A DNA stretch of 64,000 nucleotides from Voacanga thouarsii. Its lineage: Eukaryota > Streptophyta > Magnoliopsida > Gentianales > Apocynaceae. The position numbers were made by a program, and so were the translations under genes. The DNA lies in assembly GCA_026120185.1 (NCBI GenBank), contig JANUWF010001109.1:2720001-2784000 (forward strand), written 5' to 3'. Shown in pieces: positions 50,865 through 60,993 of the stretch (positions within the stretch are counted from its first letter, which is position 1; each line of letters starts with the position of its first letter). Under the pieces are notes generated by a model. That model was not told where the DNA came from and did not search any database. It worked only from the letters and a program-made list of their open reading frames with translations.

Positions 50865-52330
50865 ATGGCTTCCGATGCCTTACCCGACGATCGATCAGCG
50901 ACTTGTGAGTTACCGAGGGCGGAGGAGACATCGTCCTCGAGTATTGCACCACGTATACTTGCTCCACAGCCATTGCCTCCAAATGAGGCCCGATCAGAGC
51001 AGGTCCCTACCCCGATCCTAGGTTCTTCGAGATCCACAGTTGGCGCTCCACCTACTGACGATACCCGACTGTTGATTGAGCCAGTTGGTGACTCGTAAGT
51101 CGACTACATAATTACCTATTATACGCTTTTCTAAATTTTCAAAATTATAACTTTGTCTAATATTACAAAATCTATTTTCTCGGAACAAGTTCACACATTC
51201 AGTTCGATGTGTGAGGGAGATTGTTGAGATTTTTAGGCAACACTACACTGGAGCCTATGCTACCTTCTCACAGGTTCCGATTGATGTTCGGAACATGTGA
51301 TTCTATCTTTAGAGTGTGAGTTTGATTTATAATTATTACTTGTAGTATTTTTAGTATTTTTAATATGTTTTCTTATTTGTAATTACTTGTAACGGTTACT
51401 TTGATTTTGCAGTTTTTCTTCTGTTGGTTCCCCGAGCATGCCGCACAGATCCGGGCTAATTGGGAGAAGAAGTGTAAGGCTAGACTTTCGGATATATTGT
51501 CCAAGGCTCGGAAGAAGCATGGGGGTAGCTGCCCTAAGTGAATTTTCCAAGACCATTGGACTACTTTATCAGAGCATTGAGGGTCCGATAGGTGGCAGCG
51601 TATCTCTTCCGCTACTAAGCAGAACAGATCCACTGGTGAGGCATCCCACACAGGAGGATCCATTTCTTTTACTGAGAATGAGGAGCGGATGATAAGTATA
51701 AAATTTTTTACTATTCGATATATCCGCTATTTCACACCTAGTCCATTATAAAAATTAACATCTAGTCGTTTCTTGTTACAATGATAGCGGAGACAATTAG
51801 GTCCTAACTTCAGCTACATTGACCTCTTCAGATGTACCCACATGTTCTAGGGCGGGCCGAGGAAGGGCTAATATGTCAGTGATCGATCGCGCCATATGCT
51901 AGTAGGAATATACAATCTTATACGTTTTTAAGTTTAATATTATTTATATTTTGATCGCTAATTTTAAATATTTTATGCGTGTTTTCTTACCCCAAATTCG
52001 ACAGGATACTGTCACTGCTATTATTGAGCGTCATGCGCAGTCGGGTTCCTAGACTGATTCTACGAGCACGGTCGCTCCAAGTAGGGTGCCCGACGAGAAG
52101 ATGCTGTTCGACGAGGTGGATGATAGAGCGTGCAAGAAGGGACGAGTATACGGATTGGGCTCCGAGTCTTCGAGGGTGAGACGGAGGTTACAGTAGCCAA
52201 CTTCATCTGAGTCATCGACTTCTTCTACCTCGTTGGATGTGAGCCAGCTATAGAGAAAGTTACATACCGAGAGGAAGAGGCGGGAGGGGGTTGAGCATCA
52301 GGTACAGGTATGTTGGAGCCACAACCAGAG
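50865..52330 (+). pseudogene. CACTA Transposase_24 (TNPA-like) gene relic
   Basis: Second CACTA gene, DNA-binding accessory protein of the Ptta/En/Spm type. Exon 1 from ATG 50865 (MASDALPDDRSATCELPRAE) ends at donor TCGTAAGT near 51097. A second exon contains VREIVEIFRQHYTGAYATFS and VPIDVRNM (about 51210-51300). A third (about 51413-51690) reads CWFPEHAAQIRANWEKKCKA, LSDILSKARKK and GEASHTGGSISFTENEERM, the family hallmark. A fourth (about 52005-52200) has VDDRACKKGRVYGLGSESS. Stops interrupt exons 2 to 4. It lies 3' of the TNPD relic in the same orientation, as in other plant CACTA elements. Confidence 0.85.
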
Positions 52331-52424
52331 CTTGACTGAGTACCGACGCTTATGTTTCAGAATTTGAATCTACCTCCTCCATCGCTGATGCCAACTGTTC
52401 AAGAGGACGATAGCCGATGCAAGG

Positions 52425-52519
52425 AAGAAATTAGCGGGGGGATATTCCCTCGCTAATCCGTCGCTAATTTGATTTAGCGACGGAATAGTCCCTCGCTAAT
52501 TCTCTGTTTTCTTGTAGTT
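52425..52519. repeat. Right terminus of CACTA-B
   Basis: Short cluster of CCCTCGCTAATCCGTCGC / TTAGCGACGGAATAG words and the mirrored tip ending TCTTGTAGTT. Flanked by target duplication GGA at 52520-52522. Confidence 0.85.
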
Positions 52520-53422
52520 GGATGAATTCAAGGAGCAAAACACAAAATCACTCAAAATCAAGGAGGAATTCATCAAATCAAGAAGAATTGTACAAGAGAG
52601 TCTATGAAGGAAGAAGAAGGAGACTTGTTTATAAGTGCTTTCTTTTAACTTTATTTTTTCTTTTCTTAAACAATGATGTATTAATTATTTTATTATAATT
52701 TGACATTATTTTCAATATTTATGATTTTTAGAGTTACTTTGATCCTTTGATTAATTGATTGTTATTCTCGATATTTAATTACTTACGCTGATTACAAGAT
52801 TAATTTGTTATTTCTTTCTATTAACTTGCTTGGAAAATGGGTTGATGGTGGTCTCAATTCATTAATTTTATATTTGTTGTCTATTAACTTGCTTGGAAAA
52901 TGAGTTAATTGCTAAGAATTGGGTAATTAAAGGTTAATTGATGTCTACTAGGATATGGATTCATTGGTTAATTTCATATTTTAAATTTGCCAGGTTATGA
53001 GGACTTAATCAAGGATTGTATTTAATGCATCTTTTTGGTGAATTAGTTGAGACATGATATGTGATGCTAATTTGCCTAGAAGATAGTGATTTCATGGATT
53101 GGAAAAGAAGTGAATCTATCTTAATCCTTCATGATGCCAAGAGAATGATTAGTTATGATAATGATTAGATACTTTAAGGTCATGTTTGTCAAAATAATGG
53201 TTTGAGTTACATAAGTCTCCATCCTTGACATGTATATATTCTTTTATTTTATTTTTATTTTTATTTTTATTCTTTTTCACTTTATTGAGTCGGTTAAACA
53301 ATGAAAGAAAAGTGATTACTGCATACTTGTTCCTTGAGGATCGATACTCATTTTAAACCCTATGCTATGCTTAATAATGAGTATGCTTGCTCATATGTAT
53401 AATTTGGAGTTAGCGTTTTAAT

Positions 53423-54097
53423 TTAAACTTGATTGGGAATGTGCTTATTTTTATATGATTCTTTATACCTAAATTCGTATACATCACCAACCCTTAAATC
53501 ATTGTTTAATTCTGACAAAAAATCCATCACACTACTACTTGTTCCAAATCCATCAGCTTCGTTTTCTATTTCCTGAGCAGCATCCAACGTATCAAGGTAC
53601 ACTGCATATGGTAGATTATATAAACGTCCATATTCAGCAGGTCTTTTAGGCTCTTGCTGCATTACGAAATGATCGAGAATTTGTTCTTTAGCATTGTCAC
53701 CCCCCTCAAGGTCCTTGTCCTCATTGTGAGTATCTTCTACGGTAGGCCCATCAATGTCAAAGGTAGGTCCTAAACTGTCTACCGTCGCTTCCAGTGCACT
53801 AACCCAATTGCGCTCTCGAACAACCCATCCATCAACTGGAGTTACATCTAAGGGTACACCGATTTTTGCAACTGAAAATAGCTGTGTCATAGTATTTGGT
53901 TGGAAAGGTTGATTATTAACATGAAATAGAGACGTAACAAAACATGTCGGGGTGGAATATGATTGATTGCTTGTTCCAACAACTGGAGTATTTGGATTGG
54001 ATGTTATCTGGAGAGATTGGAAAGTGTCGGTCGGGAGCTGTCGTTGAATATTGAGGTCAACAGTTGTAGGTAGATTCAAAATTAGGCATGTTCTCAT
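53423..54097 (-). pseudogene. Probable N-terminal exon of the MULE transposase gene
   Basis: A 224-codon open frame, longest of its neighbourhood, starting MRTCLILNLPTTVDLNIQRQ. It has a Ser/Thr/Asn-rich first half, an acidic block (DGPTVEDTHNEDKDLEGGDN, about residues 115-134) and ends LRVGDVYEFRYKESYKNKHI. The ending resembles the V-G--F-(S/N)KE- start of the MuDR N-terminal domain. It has the same strand as the MULE core at 32458-33803, and only the LTR-X/CACTA-B insertion separates them, so I read it as the upstream part of that gene. The stretch between the two, including most of the MuDR domain, is missing. Confidence 0.4.
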
Positions 54098-54639
54098 GAG
54101 TAATTGAGTTCAATAATTTAGTGAAAATCCCAATGGCGGTTTTGCTCTTGACTTTCTGTTCCTGGTACATTCGGTATCTAGATGATCTCATAATTAATAT
54201 GCAGATCAATTGGTTATCCCTGCACGGTAGATGAATAGTACTACCAACTTTCCATATCTTTATCATCCGTTATGAAAGTTATTGTAGACCTTATTGTCGT
54301 ACCAATAGTAATGTTTTCCCTAATTGTGATTTGTAACTGAACAGTAGCCGTATGAAATCTTCAATTGCACATGTTTTATTGACTAAATCGAGGAAATTAA
54401 CTCGATTTTGTAACAATCAATGCTTTACAATAGGGGCCATTAAAAAAATCGCCGTATTCTGTACGTATAATATTGCAATCCCAATACAACCATAATATAA
54501 TAGGATATTCTAATGACATTGTACGTATATAAAATTAGACGTATTTGTCTATTAAAAAATTAAAGAAATATAAAAAAAGTTATTATACTATATCGATCAT
54601 CATTATAAAGAAATATATGACAAGTATAATTATTTATTC
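54098..54639 (-). other. Upstream part of the MULE unit; no clear domain
   Basis: A short minus-strand frame (54057-54266, MIKIWKVGSTIHLPCRDNQL) may belong to a first exon of the MULE gene, but I see no recognisable domain. The rest is AT-rich. Confidence 0.25.
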
Positions 54640-55340
54640 AAATTTACTAAAATAAATAATTAATTAAAATATTAATAAAAATGACAAGTATTAATTAATT
54701 AAAATATTAACTAAAATAATTTAAAATAATTAAATAAAAATGTCCAGTTTTAATTAAATTAATCAAGTATTTTATAATTAATTAAATTACCAAAATATTT
54801 AAAATATAACAACATTTTATTTATCTATCCATTTGTAAAATATTTAAAATAATATAATATTTTAAAATGTGTAAAGTCTAAAAACTATTTAAGTATAATT
54901 AACTATCTAAATTTACTAAAATAATTAATTAATTAAAATATCAATAAAAATTTTCAAGTATTAATTAATTAAAATATAATGTATAATTAATTAAAATATT
55001 AGCTAAAATAATTTAAAATAATTAATTAAAAATTTCTAGTATTAATTAAATTAATTAAGTATTTTATAATTAATTAAATTACCAAAATATTTAAAATATA
55101 ACAACATTTTAATTATCTATCAATTTGTAAAATATTTAAAATAATATAATATTTTAAAAATGTGTAAAGTCTAAAAAATATTTAAGTATAATTAATAATC
55201 TAAATTTACTAAAATAAATCATTAATTAAAATATCAATTAAAAATGCCAAGTATTAATTAATTAAAATATTTACCAAAATAATTTAAAATAATTAATTAA
55301 AAATATCCAGTATTAATTAAATTAAAATATGTAAATATAA
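54640..55340. repeat. Tandem repeat, unit about 270-290 bases
   Basis: An AT-only repeat whose unit starts AAATTTACTAAAATAA at 54640, 54909 and 55202 (spacing 269 and 293), giving about two and a half copies. Each contains ATTACCAAAATATTTAAAATATAACAAC and AATGTGTAAAGTCTAAAAA words in the same order. Confidence 0.85.
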
Positions 55341-56017
55341 TTAATCAATTAATTTGCATAATTAACTAATTGTGTAAAGAAAGGCTAGCACAAAATATCA
55401 AAAATCTATCCACAACAATAACTATCACCAAAACTTCATTTACTATTCATGTCACACTATGCTATTTCATATAATTAATCATAAGATAACAGAATACAAA
55501 TCAAAACAACATCTAATAAAATTTTTAATTCCACATAAATACAAGAAATAGATTTATAAATTATTTAACATACTCTCAAATACGTATTGTCCATAATTTA
55601 ACAATAAATTTTAATATTATATTCAATTAAATTTCAAATAAATATAGAACTGAAATAATTTTCTATTTTATTGTTTAAAAAGAAAAACCTGGTATATGTG
55701 GAGAACACCGTCAGTGAATATGAGAATAGTAATTTCGATAGTAGCTCTCTTTATTTGGAATAGATTCTGTAGCAACACTTTACTCTAAAAATATGCTTCT
55801 TCTGCAACAAACAAAATAATTTTTTTTGCCAAATAAATTAAGAAAAGAATAGAGGAGAAGAATAGTAGTGCAATGCGAAGAGAAGAAGAACAAATCTGTT
55901 GTGCAATGCAAAGGAGGAAGAAAGAATGCTTTGCAAAGAAATTGGAGGTGTTGTGCAATGAAATTGAACAACATATTTGCAAAGAACAAATGCTTTGCAA
56001 GAGGAAGAATTTGGATG
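55341..56017 (-). other. 5' non-coding region of the MULE unit
   Basis: AT-rich to 55690, then a purine-rich stretch with repeated TGTGCAATGCAAAG / TGCTTTGCAA words (55860-56000). Lying just downstream (minus strand) of a TATA-like box at 56018-56025, it would be the transcription start and leader of the MULE gene. Small open frames here are low complexity. Confidence 0.35.
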
Positions 56018-56025
56018 TATTTATA
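56018..56025 (-). promoter_or_regulatory. TATA-like box facing the MULE gene
   Basis: TATAAATA on the minus strand, followed by ACATCCAAATTC. It lies between the GC motif cluster of the presumed MULE end and the MULE reading frames, a position seen in MULEs whose terminal region carries the promoter. Inferred from sequence only. Confidence 0.4.
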
Positions 56026-56050
56026 ACAGTGCAAAGAAATCCCGTGAACC

Positions 56051-56100
56051 GGTCAAAAGAATCTCTGAAGTAACAGAGATTCTCTTCGCCTTTTGACCAT
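56051..56100. repeat. Long interrupted palindrome
   Basis: GGTCAAAA (56051-56058) pairs with TTTTGACC (56092-56099). AGAATCTCTG (56058-56067) pairs with CAGAGATTCT (56074-56083) over a six-base loop. It adjoins the GC motif cluster and would form a cruciform or hairpin at the element end. Confidence 0.7.
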
Positions 56101-56180
56101 GCGACTGGTAGTCATGCAGTCTCTCACCGCGCAACAGCTGGTCGCGTTGCGTGACAACCGCGCCACTGGCTGTCGCGTGG
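56101..56180. repeat. Palindromic GC motif cluster, right side
   Basis: GCGACTGGTAGTCATG (56101-56116), GCGCAACAGCTGGTCGCGTTGCG (56129-56151, itself a near palindrome) and CGCGCCACTGGCTGTCGCGTGG (56159-56180) are variants of the 27517-27668 motif. GC content is high up to about 56370, unlike the surroundings. Confidence 0.55.
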
Positions 56181-57466
56181 TGAGCATGCTTTTTGACCGG
56201 GCAGCTGACATGGCAACCAGGGGCAGCTTTTTCTTCCGTCGGGCAGGGGTTTGAGCGGTTCGCTTTTTCCAATCGCGATGTTATGATGTACCTCGCACCC
56301 GCCTATCGCGATGAACCCTGGCGACAGGGATACCCAACCCACCCGTCCTCTTCGCAGTGCGTGGTTAGGTTTTTGACCCGATTGGTCAAAACCCCCATTT
56401 CCAAAGAGTTCTACGTCCGAATAGATATTAATATAGAGAAGGAAAGAAAGCTTGAGAACTTCATAGATAGAGTGGCCAGCGGAATAAGCAGAGTTTCTAT
56501 ATTGAAGTTTTGATTTGAAGCAAGATATTAGCAGATCTGGAGGGGATTATCTGTTGAAATTATATTTTGTATATGTGTTTTTTCTTAAAAATTGAATTTT
56601 GATCCGATTACTGGTTTTTATTGGGTGTAGCTATGAAATAGAGTTAGATTTGTGATGTTATTCAATTATTGAACTGTTGCTTTGATATTATTCTCTATGA
56701 CTACTTATTTTTAATTTCAGTTGATTGTAGAGTTCTAGGAAGTCATCGATTTTGGAGAGTATAGTGGGACGAGATTTTCTTTCTCGAGGATTTGGTTTGT
56801 TTGGCCCTTGATTATCCTTTCTATTTTTGCTTTAATGATGCACTGAGGGTTTAGTTCTTAAAAAATCGATTATGTTTTCTTTCTCAAATTCATGCTAAAC
56901 CCCACCCCCACCCCCGCCCTCTTTCTTTTTTGCAGGAATTGTTACAAGGAGGCCTTTGGGGTTACAATTGCATAAGATAGAAGATAGATAACAAGAGTAT
57001 GCCAAGTTTGCTTGTGTGCCAAAGAGAAGATTTACTAATTTTTGTATGTGATTTGTCTAATAATCTTTTCTTGTGTTGTTCTGTCTTGTATTTATCTAAC
57101 TTGGTGAAACTCAGTCTCATAGGAAGAGGAGCAATATGGTTTATGCTAACACACTTTTTAACTCCGTGACTAAGATTCTCCCCATGTAGCTAAATTTTGA
57201 TTAATACCTTCATTGGAAACTTTAAGGTAATAAATGGAGTGAAAAAAATATCCAAGAATGGTCACATTTTATGTTTCTGTGGGTTATTCATTACTCTTAG
57301 GACCTGCCATGTGCAGGTTCTGTTCCCTTTCTTATTCTAACTTAATTCTTCTTTGCAGCCAAATTTTCTTGTTTTCACCTAATATATTATGTTTTCCTTT
57401 TAGCATGAATAAATCACCAACTGCTAATTGGTTGACCATCATGGTTCTTTTCTTCTTGTTCTTGAG
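56181..57466 (+). other. GC-rich then intron-like DNA before the TFIIA fragment
   Basis: 56181-56370 is GC-rich. After it the sequence turns T-rich and intron-like, with C-runs near 56905. I looked for the N-terminal exons of TFIIA large subunit here and did not find them. Confidence 0.4.
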
Positions 57467-58116
57467 ATTTATAACTATCAAGGAATTGTTAATGAAGACT
57501 ACAACATTGTGAATACACCTGCACCAAATGGTAAGCTGAACTTATACAGGAAACTCTGGGTGTTTTGGTTTCGACAATTTTATTTGCTTCTGATATTGGA
57601 GCTACATGATATCTCCTTCTATCCAGATATTCAAGTGGCTACACCTGCTCCTCTCCCCCAGAATGAAGTGGTAGATGATGAACCTTTGAATGAAGATGAT
57701 GATGATGATTTGGATGATGTGGACAAGGGGAGGATCTAAACACAACGCATTTGGTTTTGGCATAGTTTGATAAGTTACCTTTGCTAGATACACTCTCCAA
57801 TGTTTACTATATTTTATCCCATCCACTTGGAGTCTCTTTATTTTGTGTCGTGGACATGTCTTTTCCCGGCTCTGCTTTAAATGTGTCGTCATTTTGTTAG
57901 GTGACTCGCACCAAGAGCAAGCGGAAATGCACTTTGAGGGATGGCATAATGCATATAAACAAAAAGATATTCTTTTTAGTAAGGTACACTAATTTTCTTG
58001 AGGATGTATTTCAGTCTTTTATGAGTACTCTTTTGGCATTGCATTGTCACCGTACTAAGCTCATTATTGCTGTGGGTTTTTCTTTTCTACAAGCAATTGG
58101 AGAGTTTGACTTTTGA
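57467..58116 (+). pseudogene. TFIIA large subunit gene fragment (C-terminal exons)
   Basis: TFIIA-L (alpha/beta) binds TBP and stabilises it at promoters. Four exons of its C-terminal part survive with introns. 57467-57530: YNYQGIVNEDYNIVNTPAPN. 57627-57773: IQVATPAPLPQNEVVDDEPL, then the acidic NEDDDDDLDDVDKG. 57901-57983: VTRTKSKRKCTLRDGIMHIN. Last exon to TGA 58114-58116: IGEFDF. These form the conserved beta part that folds with TBP. The copy is dead: one base is missing after GACAAGGGG (shifting into a stop), a TAG replaces a Gln codon at 57763-57765, one base is missing in the third exon, and the donor after GATAAG lacks a G. The N-terminal half is absent. Retained introns show a DNA-level copy, not a retrocopy. 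Confidence 0.88.
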
Positions 58117-60149
58117 TGGTGTGGCGCAATCAATTTTCAGGTCCTATTTCCCTTAGGTAGCAAGCCAAAAGATTCCTATTATTTCTCATTTATGTTGTGG
58201 TTCAATGTTATTAAGTTGAAAAAAAACTTTGGGGACTGGGGTTTAGATGAGGGGCCAAGTGCTTGCTGTAGCCTTTTCATGGTTGGCCAGTTGTACATAA
58301 AGGGAGAGAATTTTTAGCCCTTGAGGATTACTTCTCTTGAAGCTAGATATTTTCTCTTAAAAAAAAGAAAAAAAATGTTAGACCTACTTACCGGATTGTG
58401 TTGCTGCTTCTACAGTATATATAGCAGTTTGGTTAATTCCTAAACTCTAATTCATTAGGCTGCATTTAACTCTACAATTCTTCTTGTTGTAATGCTATTG
58501 GAATAGATGATTGTAGGCTGTTTTAGAAAGGAATAGATGTGAAATTGTACAAAATAGAGTAAATGAAAAGTAGTAGAAGGGGGAAAAGAAAAAAGGAACA
58601 ATCGGTTTTAATGACACCATAGTTTTTAATAATACTCTTAGTAGTAATTTTGGAAATCAATGACTTGTATCTATTGTAAATTCTTGTAGTCTTGTAGAAG
58701 CACATCTAAGGTTGGAGATGGGTCTCAGAAATAGCTGTTTTTTTTATGTTTATTTTGTTTAGGACATGCAGTCACTTGGACTTAGAAGATGATAGAAAAT
58801 GGTGAGACATTAATGCATAATTACTGTTATATAGTTTTTTTACATATTCTTTTCCTCTTTTTCCATTTTTGTGAACTGTAGTTTCTTTACTGTTATATAC
58901 TTGGACTTATTTTGTATCTAGAAGTTAACATCCATATCCTTCAACTTCTATGCTTCCTAGACATGTTGTTGAGGCCTTTGTTTACAATTTTAGTGATGGA
59001 TACCATTGTAGAAACACTAGTATATGATAGTTAGAACAGTCAATTCATAATGAGCGGTAGGACATAGTACAAAATGAGAATGGAAATAAAGGGGTTTTTA
59101 TATAATCTCGTGAAACTCAATCATTAATCAATACTTTTTGGATGCTGTAATATGTGAAACTACAGATGTTTGCATATTCTTACAACATGTAAGTCATCGT
59201 ACATACTAAAAATTACCTAGAAAGGAAGTGATGCAAAAGAAAGTATTTTTTAAAAAAAATTTGAATCATTACTGAATATATGGTATTGTGTTTTTTCTTG
59301 TAAGATGTTTCTAGAAGTGTTGAATGTATTTATTTATTTTTGTATTTTTCCTTATTTTTAAAGACAAAATGGAGCCTTAAGGAAATGATGTCCTTTGGCT
59401 TAATTTCTTTTCTGTATTTGAACTGAGATAGACAAGAAACTTTTTTCTCTTTGATAAATATTAGGACTGACCTGCAATCAATTTCTCTCTCTTTTTTTTT
59501 TTTTTTTTTTTGGTTGAAGAAGCTAATGTTGCCCTTGTTTTCTCTATTCAAACAGTGAAGTACTTCTCTAATTTGCGAAAGAATTTAGGTCTTGGAGTTG
59601 ATGGTTGGATACTTTAACTAGTGCTAAATCAATCTTCTTACATTAACATATGAATGTCAATGCAGATTAGCTTTCTTCATAGCTTCTTATGTGCTTTATG
59701 ATTCTAAATTTTATGTTAAAGTGGATGATTACATATATCTGAGACCGATTTTGTAGTGACTTTAGAAGTTCAGATTTGTAACTTTATTAAGAAGTAATTT
59801 TGTCTTTTTTTTCTTAATTACAAGAAGAATGAAGATCAAGGTGGTTGAAGGTTCATTTAACTATGACATTATTTTTTATCCTCAATGAATTTTTTTGACT
59901 TCTGATAGATGTCACGGTTAGAATTATGGTTTTGTTTTGGACTATTTTCAACTAATATTAAGGATTAAATTCATGATACTTATCAAACTCCATTTAGTTT
60001 TTTTGGTGTATATTAAGTTATTACTAATGGAAGATAGCATTTTGAATGTTCATTCAATAGATGATAATTAATTGTTAATATTAGAGGTTTTCATAGTTCT
60101 ATATGTATAGTAGATAATGATCTTGTTAAAGTAGAGAATTTTTTTTTTT
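58117..60149 (+). other. AT-rich DNA after the TFIIA fragment; no gene seen
   Basis: T-rich sequence that could be the original 3' flank of the TFIIA gene copy. A poly-T run lies at 59493-59510. No domain-bearing frame on either strand. Confidence 0.4.
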
Positions 60150-60733
60150 TTTTCAAAATGCGGATGTAAAAAAAAAATGTTAATATCATCATATTAAATT
60201 CAATGTTAATTCACTACGGATATAAAAAATATGGAAATTTGTCCAAAAATTGTGTTCGATTTTTTCTATAGCTTTAAATCGTGGCAAAAAGTATTAATTA
60301 CAATAGCAAGGAAATTGTAGCAAATGGGCATTACCCTCAGTTATGTCAATTTAGAAAAGAATCGTGATAAAAAGGATTATTTCCAGTGAAAACTTAATTG
60401 TAACAAATAACATTTGCCACAATCGTAAAATGTTGGCAAAACCGTGACAAAAAATTGAAATATTTGCCCACAGTTAATAACCGTTCGAAAAAACTATGGC
60501 AAAAGTCCATGAGCAAATACCACATTTTATTTACAATGACTCTAAAACTATGAAAAATCCGTGGCAAAAGGTATTCTCCACGGTTACACATCTGTGGCAA
60601 ACTTTTTGCAATGGCCGTAATACCCATACCTAAAAAATCGTGACATTTCTGTGGCAAAAACGTATATGCCACAGTTTTGGCCAATTTCACCATACTTTCT
60701 CTGGTGTTGCCAAAAGTAACTTTTTTTGTAGTG
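60150..60733. repeat. Right subterminal repeats and tip of CACTA-A
   Basis: Variants of CGTGGCAAAA / TTTGCCACGG recur in both orientations about every 40-60 bases (for example near 60287, 60410, 60560, 60590, 60650), ending in ...AACTTTTTTTGTAGTG. The left end shows weaker relatives (TTGCCACGG near 27322, GTGGGCAAAA near 27380). Confidence 0.7.
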
Positions 60734-60736
60734 CTT

Positions 60737-60990
60737 GTAAAGCACTTGAAGATGAAGTTCTTATGGATCATGTATGAATTGACTAATTATATTTACTGAG
60801 TATGTTATGCCTAATTGAGTGTGAATAAGATATATGAGTCTACCAATTTACATATGGTACATTATTTATTAATAACTGATTCTTTTTTAACTTATCTCAA
60901 CTTATGGTTTGAATTTATTGGGTTAGAGATTGCCTTACACCAAATCTCCCCCCACCCCCCACCCCTTTTTTTAACCAAACCACTCGAGGT
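60737..60990 (-). pseudogene. Copia-Z pol, start of RNase H part
   Basis: On the minus strand the reading GRLIYLIHTQLGITYSVNII then SQFIHDP and, after a stop, ELHLQVLYK ends at the CACTA-A insertion. These are the conserved Copia blocks between reverse transcriptase and RNase H (GKLIYL-HTRPDI-YAV, SQFMH-P, H---V-RIL). The next conserved block, NPGK-ILF, lies across the insertion at about 27165, showing the two pieces were once contiguous with at most a few codons lost. Confidence 0.8.
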
Positions 60991-60993
60991 GGA

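Larger units (their letters stand above)
34080..52519 (+). mobile_element. CACTA (En/Spm) element CACTA-B, 18.4 kb with nested Copia
   Basis: The left tip CACTACAAGAAAGGCAGGAA (34080) is mirrored at the right by CCTCGCTAATTCTCTGTTTTCTTGTAGTT (ending 52519), the last base being T instead of the expected G. Three-base target duplications GGA lie at 34077-34079 and 52520-52522. Subterminal ATTAGCGAGGGA repeats flank both ends. Inside, in plus orientation, are remnants of TNPD and of a Transposase_24 gene. The copy holds a 9.2 kb Copia insertion and has stops in both genes, so it is not autonomous now. Confidence 0.9.
33804..53400. mobile_element. LTR-like segment (LTR-X), split by CACTA-B
   Basis: The pieces 33804-34079 and 52523 to about 53400 form one sequence after removal of CACTA-B. 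The left end TGAAGGCATAG... through GGCACGCAGTG resembles the reversed terminal part of the 1.8 kb Copia LTRs (…GGCACGCAGTGGAAGC… in the same orientation). A TATA box (34048-34055) and a purine-rich stretch follow. The right part has the AT-rich text and TTGAGGATCGATACTC word common near the ends of plant LTRs. A duplicate TGTAT (33799-33803; 53231-53235 after CA) is a possible target site, but sequence that looks LTR-like continues to about 53400, so the right boundary is uncertain. Confidence 0.4.
27185..60733. mobile_element. 33.5 kb insertion with CACTA-type ends (CACTA-A)
   Basis: Left tip CACTATTTTT... at 27185 and right tip ...TTTTTTTGTAGTG at 60733 are inverted. Behind a variable homopolymer run, a 22-base block at 27203-27224 matches the reverse complement of 60704-60725 at 20 positions (core ACTTTTGRCAACAC). 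Further similarity extends inward (TATRGTGAAA, TTGG). Three-base duplications CTT flank it (27182-27184, 60734-60736). Both flanks are consecutive parts of one minus-strand Copia RNase H reading, so the whole interval behaves as one insertion. I find no CACTA transposase belonging to these ends. The content is a MULE/PMD unit, a TFIIA gene fragment and later nested insertions. Confidence 0.7.

Noticed and set aside
50855..51037. Minus-strand frame over the Transposase_24 exon
   Set aside because: Shadow of the plus-strand exon that carries the family context.
56881..56935. C-run region as a promoter or G-quadruplex site
   Set aside because: CCCCACCCCCACCCCCGCCC on the plus strand could form a quadruplex on the other strand, but one short tract without context is not enough.
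60210..60733. Small separate CACTA element ending at 60733
   Set aside because: A possible left tip CACTACGGATATAAAA exists near 60213, but its flank (ATT) does not match CTT, while the tip at 27185 does match and restores the Copia reading.
60394..60771. 125-codon minus-strand frame
   Set aside because: It spans the CACTA-A tip and subterminal repeats; a by-product of the repeated TTTGCCACGG words, not a gene.
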